Origin: Limnohabitans sp. 103DPR2
GTDB taxonomy: Bacteria; Pseudomonadota; Gammaproteobacteria; Burkholderiales; Burkholderiaceae_C
NCBI RefSeq assembly: GCF_001412575.1
Contig: NZ_CP011834.1
Location: 806,001-870,000, forward strand
DNA length: 64,000 bases
Direction: 5' to 3'
Shown here: in pieces, positions 37,944 to 45,168 of the stretch
How the letters are laid out: every line of letters starts with the position of its first letter
How positions within the stretch are numbered: position 1 is the first letter of the stretch
Notes under the pieces: model-generated
What the model was told of the DNA's origin: nothing
Database searches by the model: none
The model's input: the letters and a program-made list of their open reading frames with translations, nothing else
Translations under genes and position numbers: made by a program

Positions 37944-39032
37944 ATGTCGACCCCAGAACAACTCCAAAAAGCCCTCGAATCGGTCATCGATCCCAACACC
38001 GGCAAAGATTTTGTCTCCACCAAAGCCCTGAAAAACCTGGTGGTAGACGGCGGCAATGTGGCCTTTGACGTTGAATTGGGTTACCCAGCTAAGAGCCAGA
38101 TTCCGGGTTTGCGCAATGCCCTCATTGCCGCCGCCAAGCAGGTGCCCGGCGTGACCAATGTCTCAGCCAACGTCACCATGAAAATTGTGGCCCACGCAGC
38201 TCAGCGCGGCGTGGCCTTGTTGCCGCAGGTCAAAAACATCATCGCTGTTGCGTCTGGCAAAGGCGGCGTGGGCAAGAGCACCACGGCTGTCAATTTGGCC
38301 TTGGCGCTGGCCGCAGAGGGCGCCAGTGTGGGCTTGCTCGACGCCGACATTTACGGCCCCAGCCAGCCCATGATGATGGGCATTGAAGGTCGTCCTGAGA
38401 GCGAAGACGGCAAAACCATGGAGCCCATGGAAAACTACGGCGTGCAAGTGATGTCGATTGGTTTCTTGGTGAACCAAGACGAGGCCATGATTTGGCGCGG
38501 CCCCATGGCCACGCAGGCCCTTGAGCAGTTACTGCGACAAACCAATTGGAAAGATTTGGACTATTTGATCATCGACATGCCGCCTGGCACGGGTGACATT
38601 CAACTCACACTCAGCCAACGCGTGCCCATGACAGGCGCCGTGATTGTGACCACACCCCAAGACATCGCCTTGCTGGATGCCAAAAAGGGCATCAAGATGT
38701 TTGAAAAAGTAGGCGTGCCTATTTTGGGTATTGTGGAAAACATGGCGGTTCACGTCTGTACAAACTGCGGTCATGTTGAGCACATCTTTGGCGCTGATGG
38801 CGGCAAGAAAATGGCCGAGAACTACCAAATGGACTACCTGGGTGCCTTGCCCTTGAACATGCAAATTCGTTTGCAAGCTGACAATGGCAAACCCACTGTG
38901 GTGGCCGATCCCGATGGCGAAGTGGCCAGCATTTACAAATCGGTGGCGCGCCAAGTGGCCATCAAAATTGCGGCCAAGGCCAAGGACTTTTCTGCCAAGT
39001 TCCCAACCATCACCGTGTCAAAAAACACTTGA
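37944..39032 (+). CDS. apbC: Fe-S cluster carrier ATPase (Mrp/ApbC)
   Basis: P-loop ATPase that binds and transfers 4Fe-4S clusters. An N-terminal DUF59/MIP18 domain (residues 1-80) precedes the deviant Walker A SGKGGVGKSTTAVNLALAL, then DADIYGPSQPMMMG, and the cluster-binding CxxC in HVCTNCGHVEHIFG. 362 residues. The divergent pairing with metG is conserved in proteobacteria. Several Fe-S enzymes in this window (BoxA, the FDH subunits, IspH) are potential clients. Confidence 0.95.
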   Translation: MSTPEQLQKALESVIDPNTGKDFVSTKALKNLVVDGGNVAFDVELGYPAKSQIPGLRNALIAAAKQVPGVTNVSANVTMKIVAHAAQRGVALLPQVKNIIAVASGKGGVGKSTTAVNLALALAAEGASVGLLDADIYGPSQPMMMGIEGRPESEDGKTMEPMENYGVQVMSIGFLVNQDEAMIWRGPMATQALEQLLRQTNWKDLDYLIIDMPPGTGDIQLTLSQRVPMTGAVIVTTPQDIALLDAKKGIKMFEKVGVPILGIVENMAVHVCTNCGHVEHIFGADGGKKMAENYQMDYLGALPLNMQIRLQADNGKPTVVADPDGEVASIYKSVARQVAIKIAAKAKDFSAKFPTITVSKNT

Positions 39033-39042
39033 TACAAAAAGC

Positions 39043-39065
39043 AGTGGCCTCTGAATGAGGCCACT
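39043..39065 (+). repeat. Inverted repeat after apbC
   Basis: A perfect 9-bp stem, AGTGGCCTC (39043-39051) with its complement at 39057-39065, loop TGAAT, 10 bases after the apbC stop. It precedes a second hairpin that carries the T-run. Confidence 0.6.
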
Positions 39066-39070
39066 TCGCA

Positions 39071-39108
39071 AAGGCTTGAAGGCTTAGGCTTTCAAGCCTT
39101 TTTGTTTT
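39071..39108 (+). terminator. apbC terminator overlapping the bclA 3' end
   Basis: AAGGCTTGAA (39071-39080) and TTCAAGCCTT (39091-39100) form a perfect 10-bp stem, followed by TTTGTTTT. The right arm and T-run lie within the last codons of the convergent benzoate-CoA ligase gene. Confidence 0.85.
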
Positions 39109-40657
39109 CCAAATCGCGCAAACGGAAACGTTGAATTTTGCCTGTGGCGGTTTTGGGCAGTTCAGTGACGAATTCAATGAAGCGTGGGTATTTGTAGGGC
39201 GCCAAACGCTCTTTCACAAAGGACTTCACCTCTTCTTCGGTCAAGCTTTGTCCCGCCTTCAGCACAATGAAAGCTTTGGTTTTGGTCAGGCCATCGGCGT
39301 CCACTTTGCCAATGACGGCGGCTTCCAAAATGGCGGGATGCTGAACCAAGGTTGATTCCACTTCAAAAGGTGACACATAGATGCCACTGACTTTCAGCAT
39401 GTCGTCATTGCGGCCAGCATAGGTGTAATAGCCTTCGGGGTCGCGCGAGTATTTGTCGCCACTCTTGGTCCATTCACCTTGAAAGGTGTCGCGAGATTTT
39501 TCTCGGTTGTTCCAATACATCAAAGCGGCTGAAGGGCCTTTGATGTACAGGTCGCCAATCTCGTTGTGACCGGTTAGCACTTCGCCTTGTTCGCCGCGCA
39601 ATTGCACTTCGTAGCCAGGTACAGGTTTGCCTGTGGTGCCATAGCGCACATCGCCTGGTGTGTTGGACAAGAACACGTGCAGCATTTCAGTCGAGCCAAT
39701 GCCGTCAATGATTTCGCAGCCAAAATGAGCCGTCCAACGTTCGCCAATGTCTGCGGGCAAGGCCTCGCCGGCAGATGAGCAAAGGCGCAAGGCCACTTTG
39801 TCCTTGGTGGGTAAGTCAGGGCTTGCCAACATACCGCCGTAACCTGTGGGCGCACCGTAAAACACGGTGGGCTTGTGATCGACCAAGCGTTTGAATGTGG
39901 CTTGCGGTGTGGGGCGTTCGGCCATCAACACCACGCTGGCGCCGACACTTAAAGGAAAGGTGAGGGCGTTGCCCAAGCCGTAAGCGAAGAACAATTTGGC
40001 GGCTGAAAACACCACGTCGTTAGACGTCAAAGCCAACACGCCTTTGCCATACAACTGCGCTGTCCAATACAAATTGCCTTGGGTATGCACTGTGCCTTTG
40101 GGGTTGCCAGTAGAGCCCGATGAGAACAACCAGAAGGCGGGTTCGTCGGCATGTGTTTCGGCAGGCAAGCTGGGGCCTGTTGCCGAAGCCAAGAAATCCT
40201 TGAAGTGCAGGTTGGGTGCAGGCAAATCACCCTCGTGGCGTGAGACCACGATGTGTTTGATGCTTTTGGTGCCTTGTGCAATGGCGGCATTCAACGTGCC
40301 CAGCAATGCGGAGGACACCAAGGCCGCTTGCGCGCGGCTGTTGTTGATCATGAAGGCATAGTCGTCCGCTGTTAACAGCGTATTGACCGCCACGGGCACC
40401 ACCCCAGCATAAAGAGCGCCCAAAAATGACACAACCCAATCGGTGCTGTCTTGCATCAGCAAGAGCACGCGCTCTTCGCGCTTCAGTCCCAACTTGCGCA
40501 GACCCGCTGCACAGGCTCTGATCTGTTCACCCATTTCGCCATAGGTGAGGCTGCCTACATCGTCGATGAGCGCCGTCTTGTCTTTGCGACTGTTGTTGGC
40601 TGCGATCAAAAATTGCGCGAAGTTGAATTGCGCGGGTGGGGCTGAGGGCAGCGTCAT
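39092..40657 (-). CDS. bclA: Benzoate-CoA ligase
   Basis: AMP-forming ligase activating benzoate to benzoyl-CoA, the substrate of BoxAB. In 521 residues: the P-loop SSGSTGNPKGTVHTQGN, IDGIGSTEMLHVFLSN, GDKYSRDPEGYYTYAGRNDDMLKVSG, and the C-terminal lysine motif PKTATGKIQRFRLR. The start is the ATG at 40655-40657, preceded by ACGGAGATCAAC; upstream in-frame codons are not needed. Benzoate specificity is inferred from the box neighbours and benzoate-CoA-ligase-like sequence; related aryl acids are possible. It diverges from boxR. Confidence 0.92.
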   Translation of the reverse strand: MTLPSAPPAQFNFAQFLIAANNSRKDKTALIDDVGSLTYGEMGEQIRACAAGLRKLGLKREERVLLLMQDSTDWVVSFLGALYAGVVPVAVNTLLTADDYAFMINNSRAQAALVSSALLGTLNAAIAQGTKSIKHIVVSRHEGDLPAPNLHFKDFLASATGPSLPAETHADEPAFWLFSSGSTGNPKGTVHTQGNLYWTAQLYGKGVLALTSNDVVFSAAKLFFAYGLGNALTFPLSVGASVVLMAERPTPQATFKRLVDHKPTVFYGAPTGYGGMLASPDLPTKDKVALRLCSSAGEALPADIGERWTAHFGCEIIDGIGSTEMLHVFLSNTPGDVRYGTTGKPVPGYEVQLRGEQGEVLTGHNEIGDLYIKGPSAALMYWNNREKSRDTFQGEWTKSGDKYSRDPEGYYTYAGRNDDMLKVSGIYVSPFEVESTLVQHPAILEAAVIGKVDADGLTKTKAFIVLKAGQSLTEEEVKSFVKERLAPYKYPRFIEFVTELPKTATGKIQRFRLRDLENKKA

Positions 40658-40667
40658 GTTGATCTCC

Positions 40668-40681
40668 GTGATCTTGATCAA
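40668..40681 (-). promoter_or_regulatory. FNR/ANR-like box next to the bclA start
   Basis: Minus strand TTGATCAAGATCAC matches nine of the ten defined positions of the FNR consensus TTGAT-N4-ATCAA. It lies 11-24 bases upstream of the bclA ATG, adjacent to the ribosome-binding site, a position where binding would more likely repress than activate. No binding data. Confidence 0.35.
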
Positions 40682-40696
40682 AAATTTGGATGGTGT

Positions 40697-40710
40697 GCAT
40701 TAAAACGCTT
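40697..40710. promoter_or_regulatory. Degenerate BoxR-type site 1
   Basis: TGCATTAAAACGCT keeps the first TGCA and the TTAAA core of the operator seen at 41822, with a degenerate second half. It is 40 bases upstream of the bclA ATG. Confidence 0.35.
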
Positions 40711-40738
40711 GGGCTTTAGGACAACTCGCGGTATAAAT

Positions 40739-40752
40739 GCACTATCTTGCTT
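40739..40752. promoter_or_regulatory. Degenerate BoxR-type site 2
   Basis: TGCACTATCTTGCT has a perfect first TGCA and a 3-of-4 match at the correct 6-base spacing. It lies between the bclA and boxR starts. Confidence 0.35.
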
Positions 40753-40774
40753 GCGGACGAGTATGCAATAAAGT
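40747..40774 (+). promoter_or_regulatory. Candidate boxR promoter
   Basis: TTGCTT (40747-40752) and TAAAGT (40769-40774) with 16-base spacing; the -10 lies inside the TGCA-N6-TGCA site at 40764-40777, which would suit autoregulation. Both hexamers are weak. Confidence 0.3.
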
Positions 40775-40777
40775 GCA
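40764..40777. promoter_or_regulatory. Candidate BoxR operator (TGCA-N6-TGCA)
   Basis: TGCAATAAAGTGCA followed by TGT. It is one of three perfect TGCA-N6-TGCA sites around the box genes, all sharing an A/T-rich core and a following TGT or TG. TGCA repeats are the reported recognition element of BzdR/BoxR in Azoarcus; assignment here is by analogy. Confidence 0.65.
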
Positions 40778-40860
40778 TGTTTTGTCTGTCATGAAAAATC
40801 AGGGTTTTCCCTTTATTTTGAAAAATCAGCATCGCCAATTCATTGTCCTTGGAGACTTCG

Positions 40861-41778
40861 GTGACCGAATCATCGACCGCATTTGTTGAAGTGGGTAGCT
40901 CTTTAGAGCCCCTGCGCAGCCCATTTTTGATGGCGCTGGGTGATCGTGTGCGCAACCTGCGTTCTCGCAAAGGCATGACCCGAAAAGCAGTCGCTTTAGC
41001 GGCCGATGTGTCAGAACGGCACTTGGCCAATTTGGAGTACGGCACAGGCAATGTCTCTGTGTTGGTGTTGTTGCAGGTGTCGCATGCCTTGCAATGCTCA
41101 TTGGCAGAATTGTTGGGTGACATCAGCACCAGCTCACCCGAATGGTTGTTGATTCGTGAACTGCTCAGCAAGCGCACAGAGGCCGATCTGCGTCGTGCGC
41201 GCGTTCAGTTGACAGAAATGTTTGGTGAAAGTGGTGACGCCACAGCACGCCGCACCCGCATTGCCCTCATTGGTTTGCGAGGGGCTGGCAAAACCACACT
41301 GGGCCAGCGTTTGGCCGATGATTTGGGTTTTACGTTCATTGAACTCAGCCGCGAAATTGAAAAGTTTGCAGGTTGCCAAATCAGTGAAATTCACAACTTG
41401 TACGGTGCCAATGCGTATCGCCGATATGAGCGACGTGCATTGGAAGAGGCCATTCAAATTTACCCCGAGGTGGTGATTGCCACACCGGGTGGTTTGGTCT
41501 CTGACTCCGCCAATTTCAATTTGCTGCTGACCCATTGCACCACCGTGTGGTTGCAAGCCAGTGCCAACGACCACATGTCACGCGTCGCTGCGCAAGGTGA
41601 CCTGCGCCCCATGGCCGCCAGTCCCGAGGCGATGGAAGATTTGAAACGCATTTTGGAAGGACGCTCTGCGTTTTATTCCAAAGCCGATCTCAGCATCGAT
41701 ACCAGTGCACAAGATGCCGAAGAAAGTTTCAAGCGCTTGAAAACGGAAGTTCGCAAAGTGATTCAATGGGTTGAGTAG
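40861..41778 (+). CDS. boxR: BoxR benzoyl-CoA-responsive transcriptional regulator
   Basis: Repressor type with an N-terminal XRE helix-turn-helix (about residues 26-85, GMTRKAVALAADVSERHLANLEYG) and a C-terminal shikimate-kinase-like domain (P-loop GLRGAGKTT at 138-146, FIELSREIEKFAG) that binds benzoyl-CoA in characterised BoxR/BzdR proteins. I choose the GTG at 40861, six bases after TTGGAG, giving 305 residues; the TTG at 40843 lacks a ribosome-binding site. It lies between bclA and boxC, both with candidate operators. Confidence 0.93.
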   Translation: MTESSTAFVEVGSSLEPLRSPFLMALGDRVRNLRSRKGMTRKAVALAADVSERHLANLEYGTGNVSVLVLLQVSHALQCSLAELLGDISTSSPEWLLIRELLSKRTEADLRRARVQLTEMFGESGDATARRTRIALIGLRGAGKTTLGQRLADDLGFTFIELSREIEKFAGCQISEIHNLYGANAYRRYERRALEEAIQIYPEVVIATPGGLVSDSANFNLLLTHCTTVWLQASANDHMSRVAAQGDLRPMAASPEAMEDLKRILEGRSAFYSKADLSIDTSAQDAEESFKRLKTEVRKVIQWVE

Positions 41779-41821
41779 GGTTTGAAAAAATTCTCAAAAC
41801 ATAGGGTAAACACTTAATAAT

Positions 41822-41835
41822 TGCATTAAATTGCA
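41822..41835. promoter_or_regulatory. Candidate BoxR operator, distal boxC site
   Basis: TGCATTAAATTGCA followed by TGT, a perfect TGCA-N6-TGCA site about 112 bases before the boxC ATG and just upstream of the candidate -35. Confidence 0.65.
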
Positions 41836-41837
41836 TG

Positions 41838-41866
41838 TTGAGTCCCTAGGTTGAATGCAATAAACT
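41838..41866 (+). promoter_or_regulatory. Candidate box operon promoter
   Basis: TTGAGT (41838-41843), 17-base spacer, TAAACT (41861-41866). The -10 sits inside the operator at 41856-41869, so a bound repressor would block RNA polymerase. Predicted start near 41873, leaving a leader of about 74 bases. Confidence 0.45.
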
Positions 41867-41869
41867 GCA
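41856..41869. promoter_or_regulatory. Candidate BoxR operator, proximal boxC site
   Basis: TGCAATAAACTGCA followed by TGT, nearly identical to the boxR-proximal site at 40764. Its centre is 34 bases from that of the 41822 site, about three helical turns, so two repressor dimers could lie on the same face. Confidence 0.65.
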
Positions 41870-41946
41870 TGTCAACGCGGTTCGATGGCTTTTTAAGTCT
41901 CGCACCAGAGATTCAGACCCTACAAAGACCTTCATTGGAGACCTTC

Positions 41947-43605
41947 ATGACCACAGCGCCCATCGTCAATTACCAAACCTCACCCGAAAACTACAAGCAC
42001 ATCAGCTTGGCCTTTGACGGTGCCGTGGCCACCCTGTCGATCAACATCGACGAAAACGCAGGCATTCGCCCTGGCTACAAATTGAAGCTCAACTCTTATG
42101 ACTTGGGCGTAGACATTGAATTGCACGATGCCCTGCAGCGCATCCGCTTTGAACACCCCGAAGTTCGCAGCGTGGTAGTCACCAGCTTGAAAGACCGCGT
42201 GTTCTGCTCTGGTGCCAACATCTTCATGTTGGGCGTGTCGACACACGGCTGGAAAGTGAACTTCTGTAAGTTCACCAACGAAACACGCAATGGCATTGAA
42301 GACTCCAGCAAATACTCTGGCTTGAAGTTTGTGGCCGCATTGAACGGCGCATGTGCTGGTGGCGGTTATGAATTGGCCTTGGCCTGCGACGACATCGTGT
42401 TGGTGGACGACCGTTCTTCTGCAGTGTCTTTGCCCGAAGTGCCATTGCTCGGCGTATTGCCAGGCACAGGTGGCCTGACACGTGTCACCGACAAGCGCCA
42501 CGTGCGCCACGACTTGGCCGATATTTTCTGCACCAGCGTAGAAGGTGTTCGTGGTCAAAAAGCCGTCGACTGGCGTTTAGTCGATGCGATTGCCAAGCCC
42601 AACCAATTCCAACAAGTGGTGCGTGAACGCGCTGACAAATTGGCCGCAAAAAGCGATCGTCCTGCTTCAGAAAAAGGCGTGGCGCTCACACCCATTCAGC
42701 GCAACATTGAAGCCGACCGCATCAGCTACAACAACGTGACGGTTGAAATCGACCGCGCCAAGCGCCTGGCCACCTTCACGGTTAAAGCACCAGCATCTGC
42801 ACAACCCACAGACATCGCCGGCATCTTGGCAGCTGGCGCTCAGTGGTGGCCTTTGCAAATGGTGCGTGAATTGGACGACGCCATTTTGCACATGCGCACC
42901 AATGAACTCGACATTGGCACTTGGTTGCTCAAAGCCACAGGCGATGCCAAAGCAGTCTTGGCCAGCGATGCGACTTTGTTGGCTCACAAAGACCACTGGT
43001 TCGTGCGCGAAACCATTGGTCACTTGCGCCGTACCTTGGCACGCTTGGACGTTTCTTCACGCAGCATTTTTGCACTCGTTGAACCAGGCACTTGCTTCGT
43101 AGGCACCTTCGCTGAATTGGCTTTCTGTGCCGACCGCACTTACATGTTGGCCTTGCCCGACGATGCAGACAAAGCACCCACCATTCAATTGAATGAGTTC
43201 AACTTTGGCTTCTACCCCATGGTGAACGAGCAGTCCCGTTTGGCACGTCGCTTCTACGAAGAAGTGCCTGCCATGGAAGCTGCGCGCGGCGCCATTGGCA
43301 AAGCATTGGACGCTGACGCTGCATTGGCACTCGGCTTGGTCACCGCTGCACCCGATGACATCGATTGGGATGACGAAATTCGCATGTGCTTGGAAGAGCG
43401 CGCGGCCATGTCACCCGATGCGCTCACAGGCCTCGAAGCCAACTTGCGTTTCGCCAGCCAAGAGAACATGTTGACTCGTATTTTTGGTCGCCTGACTGCA
43501 TGGCAAAACTGGATCTTCCAGCGCCCCAATGCCGTGGGTGAAAAAGGTGCCTTGAAGGTGTACGGCAAAGGCGAAAAAGTGCAGTTCGACATGAACCGCG
43601 TTTAA
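41947..43605 (+). CDS. boxC: Benzoyl-CoA-dihydrodiol lyase
   Basis: Ring-cleaving enzyme of the aerobic CoA-dependent (box) pathway: converts 2,3-epoxybenzoyl-CoA with water to 3,4-dehydroadipyl-CoA semialdehyde and formate. The 552 residues include an enoyl-CoA hydratase-like region with the CoA/oxyanion loops RVFCSGANIFMLGVS and ALNGACAGGGYELALACDDI, and a long second half typical of BoxC. The start is the ATG at 41947 behind TTGGAGACC; the frame is open further upstream into the operators but that lacks a ribosome-binding site. Confidence 0.95.
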   Translation: MTTAPIVNYQTSPENYKHISLAFDGAVATLSINIDENAGIRPGYKLKLNSYDLGVDIELHDALQRIRFEHPEVRSVVVTSLKDRVFCSGANIFMLGVSTHGWKVNFCKFTNETRNGIEDSSKYSGLKFVAALNGACAGGGYELALACDDIVLVDDRSSAVSLPEVPLLGVLPGTGGLTRVTDKRHVRHDLADIFCTSVEGVRGQKAVDWRLVDAIAKPNQFQQVVRERADKLAAKSDRPASEKGVALTPIQRNIEADRISYNNVTVEIDRAKRLATFTVKAPASAQPTDIAGILAAGAQWWPLQMVRELDDAILHMRTNELDIGTWLLKATGDAKAVLASDATLLAHKDHWFVRETIGHLRRTLARLDVSSRSIFALVEPGTCFVGTFAELAFCADRTYMLALPDDADKAPTIQLNEFNFGFYPMVNEQSRLARRFYEEVPAMEAARGAIGKALDADAALALGLVTAAPDDIDWDDEIRMCLEERAAMSPDALTGLEANLRFASQENMLTRIFGRLTAWQNWIFQRPNAVGEKGALKVYGKGEKVQFDMNRV

Positions 43606-43638
43606 GCCTCAACGTACAAAAGTTTTTTGAAAGTGTTG

Positions 43639-43669
43639 TGCAGCAAGGTTCCCGGTGGTCTTTGCTGCA
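43639..43669 (+). repeat. Hairpin in the boxC-boxB gap
   Basis: TGCAGCAA (43639-43646) pairs perfectly with TTGCTGCA (43662-43669), loop of 15 bases, within a 108-base gap. No T-run follows, so an mRNA processing or stability element is more likely than a terminator. Confidence 0.55.
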
Positions 43670-43713
43670 ACCAAAATTTGACCCCACCGTTGCTTTAATT
43701 TCTGGAGACTCAC

Positions 43714-45141
43714 ATGTCCGGTATCAACTACAGCGAAAAAATTCCTAACAACGTCAACTTGTCTGAAGACCGTACGTTGCAACGCGCCTTGGAACAATGG
43801 CAGCCCAACTTCATCAACTGGTGGGACGACATGGGCCCCGAAGGTTCAACCGACATGGACGTGTATTTGCGTACCGCGGTTAGCGTTGACCCACAAGGTT
43901 GGGCACAGTTTGGTCACGTCAAAATGCGCGACTACCGTTGGGGTGTGTTTTTGAACCCAGGCGAGCAAGACCGTCAAATTCACTTTGGCGATCACAAGGG
44001 CGAGAAAGCTTGGCAAGATGTGCCAGGCGAACACCGCGCCAACCTGCGCCGCATCATCGTGACGCAAGGCGACACAGAGCCAGCATCTGTGGAGCAGCAG
44101 CGCCACTTGGGCCTCACAGCACCCAGCATGTACGACCTGCGCAATCTGTTCCAAATTAACGTGGAAGAAGGCCGTCACCTGTGGGCCATGGTGTACTTGT
44201 TGCACAAATACTTTGGCAGAGACGGCCGTGAAGAAGCCGATGCTTTGTTGCAACGTAACAGCGGCAACGAAGACAATCCCCGCATCTTGCAAGCCTTCAA
44301 CGAGAAGACGCCTGACTGGTTGTCATTCTTCATGTTCACGTACTTCACCGACCGTGACGGTAAGTTCCAACTGTGCGCCTTGGCCGAATCTGCATTCGAT
44401 CCGCTGGCACGCACCACCAAGTTCATGTTGACCGAAGAAGCACACCACATGTTTGTGGGTGAGTCTGGTGTCAGCCGCACCATCCAGCGTACTGTGGATG
44501 TGATGAACCAACTCAAAACCGACGACGTGGCCAAACTGCGCGCTGCTGGCGTGATTGATTTGCCCACCATCCAGCGTTACATCAACTTCCACTTCTCCGT
44601 CACCATCGATTTGTTTGGTGCAGATGAGTCTTCTAATGCTGCGACTTTCTACAGCTCTGGCTTGAAGGGCCGCTACGAAGAAGGCAAGCGCAATGACGAT
44701 CACGTGTTGAAGGGCAACACTTACAAGATCTTGGCTGTTGAAAATGACAAGCTGATTGAAAAAGAAGTGCCCATGTTGAACGCCTTGAACGAAGTTCTGC
44801 GTGACGATTACATCGTTGATTCCAAAGGCGGCATTGAGCGTTGGAACCGTGTGATTGAAAAGGCAGGCATTCCTTTCAAGCTCACAGCCCCTCACAAAGC
44901 TTTCCACCGCAACATCGGTTCTTTGTCTGGCGCCAAAATCACGCCCGATGGCCGTGTGGTGACAGCCGAAGAGTGGATGGCCAAAGTGGGCGAGTGGTTG
45001 CCTACCAACGAAGACCGCGCTTATGTGGGCAGCCTGATGGGCCGCGTCACAGAGCCAGGCAAGTTTGCCAACTGGATTGCCCCTCCTGTCATGGGCATCA
45101 ACCGTCAGCCTGTAGACTTCGACTACGTTCGTTTCAACTGA
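43714..45141 (+). CDS. boxB: Benzoyl-CoA 2,3-epoxidase, oxygenase subunit
   Basis: Class I di-iron oxygenase that epoxidises benzoyl-CoA at C2-C3 using O2 and electrons from BoxA. In 475 residues the iron-ligand helices are visible: VEEGRHLWAMVYLLHKYF and LTEEAHHMFVGESG, both ExxH patterns. The family length matches. The ATG at 43714 follows CTGGAGACTCAC. boxA follows after 27 bases. Confidence 0.96.
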   Translation: MSGINYSEKIPNNVNLSEDRTLQRALEQWQPNFINWWDDMGPEGSTDMDVYLRTAVSVDPQGWAQFGHVKMRDYRWGVFLNPGEQDRQIHFGDHKGEKAWQDVPGEHRANLRRIIVTQGDTEPASVEQQRHLGLTAPSMYDLRNLFQINVEEGRHLWAMVYLLHKYFGRDGREEADALLQRNSGNEDNPRILQAFNEKTPDWLSFFMFTYFTDRDGKFQLCALAESAFDPLARTTKFMLTEEAHHMFVGESGVSRTIQRTVDVMNQLKTDDVAKLRAAGVIDLPTIQRYINFHFSVTIDLFGADESSNAATFYSSGLKGRYEEGKRNDDHVLKGNTYKILAVENDKLIEKEVPMLNALNEVLRDDYIVDSKGGIERWNRVIEKAGIPFKLTAPHKAFHRNIGSLSGAKITPDGRVVTAEEWMAKVGEWLPTNEDRAYVGSLMGRVTEPGKFANWIAPPVMGINRQPVDFDYVRFN

Positions 45142-45156
45142 GATCTGAAAAGATCT
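45141..45156 (+). repeat. GAAA-capped hairpin between boxB and boxA
   Basis: AGATCT-GAAA-AGATCT: a 6-bp perfect stem with a GNRA tetraloop, starting at the last base of the boxB stop codon and ending 12 bases before the boxA ATG. Confidence 0.6.
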
Positions 45157-45168
45157 TACCCACACGCC

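Noticed and set aside
41851..41946. Longer boxC N-terminus starting at 41851
   Set aside because: It would translate through the proximal TGCA operator and predicted promoter, and only the ATG at 41947 has a good ribosome-binding site.
43639..43669. TGCA tetramers in the boxC-boxB gap as another BoxR site
   Set aside because: The two TGCA copies are the arms of an inverted repeat 23 bases apart, not at the 6-base spacing of the other sites.
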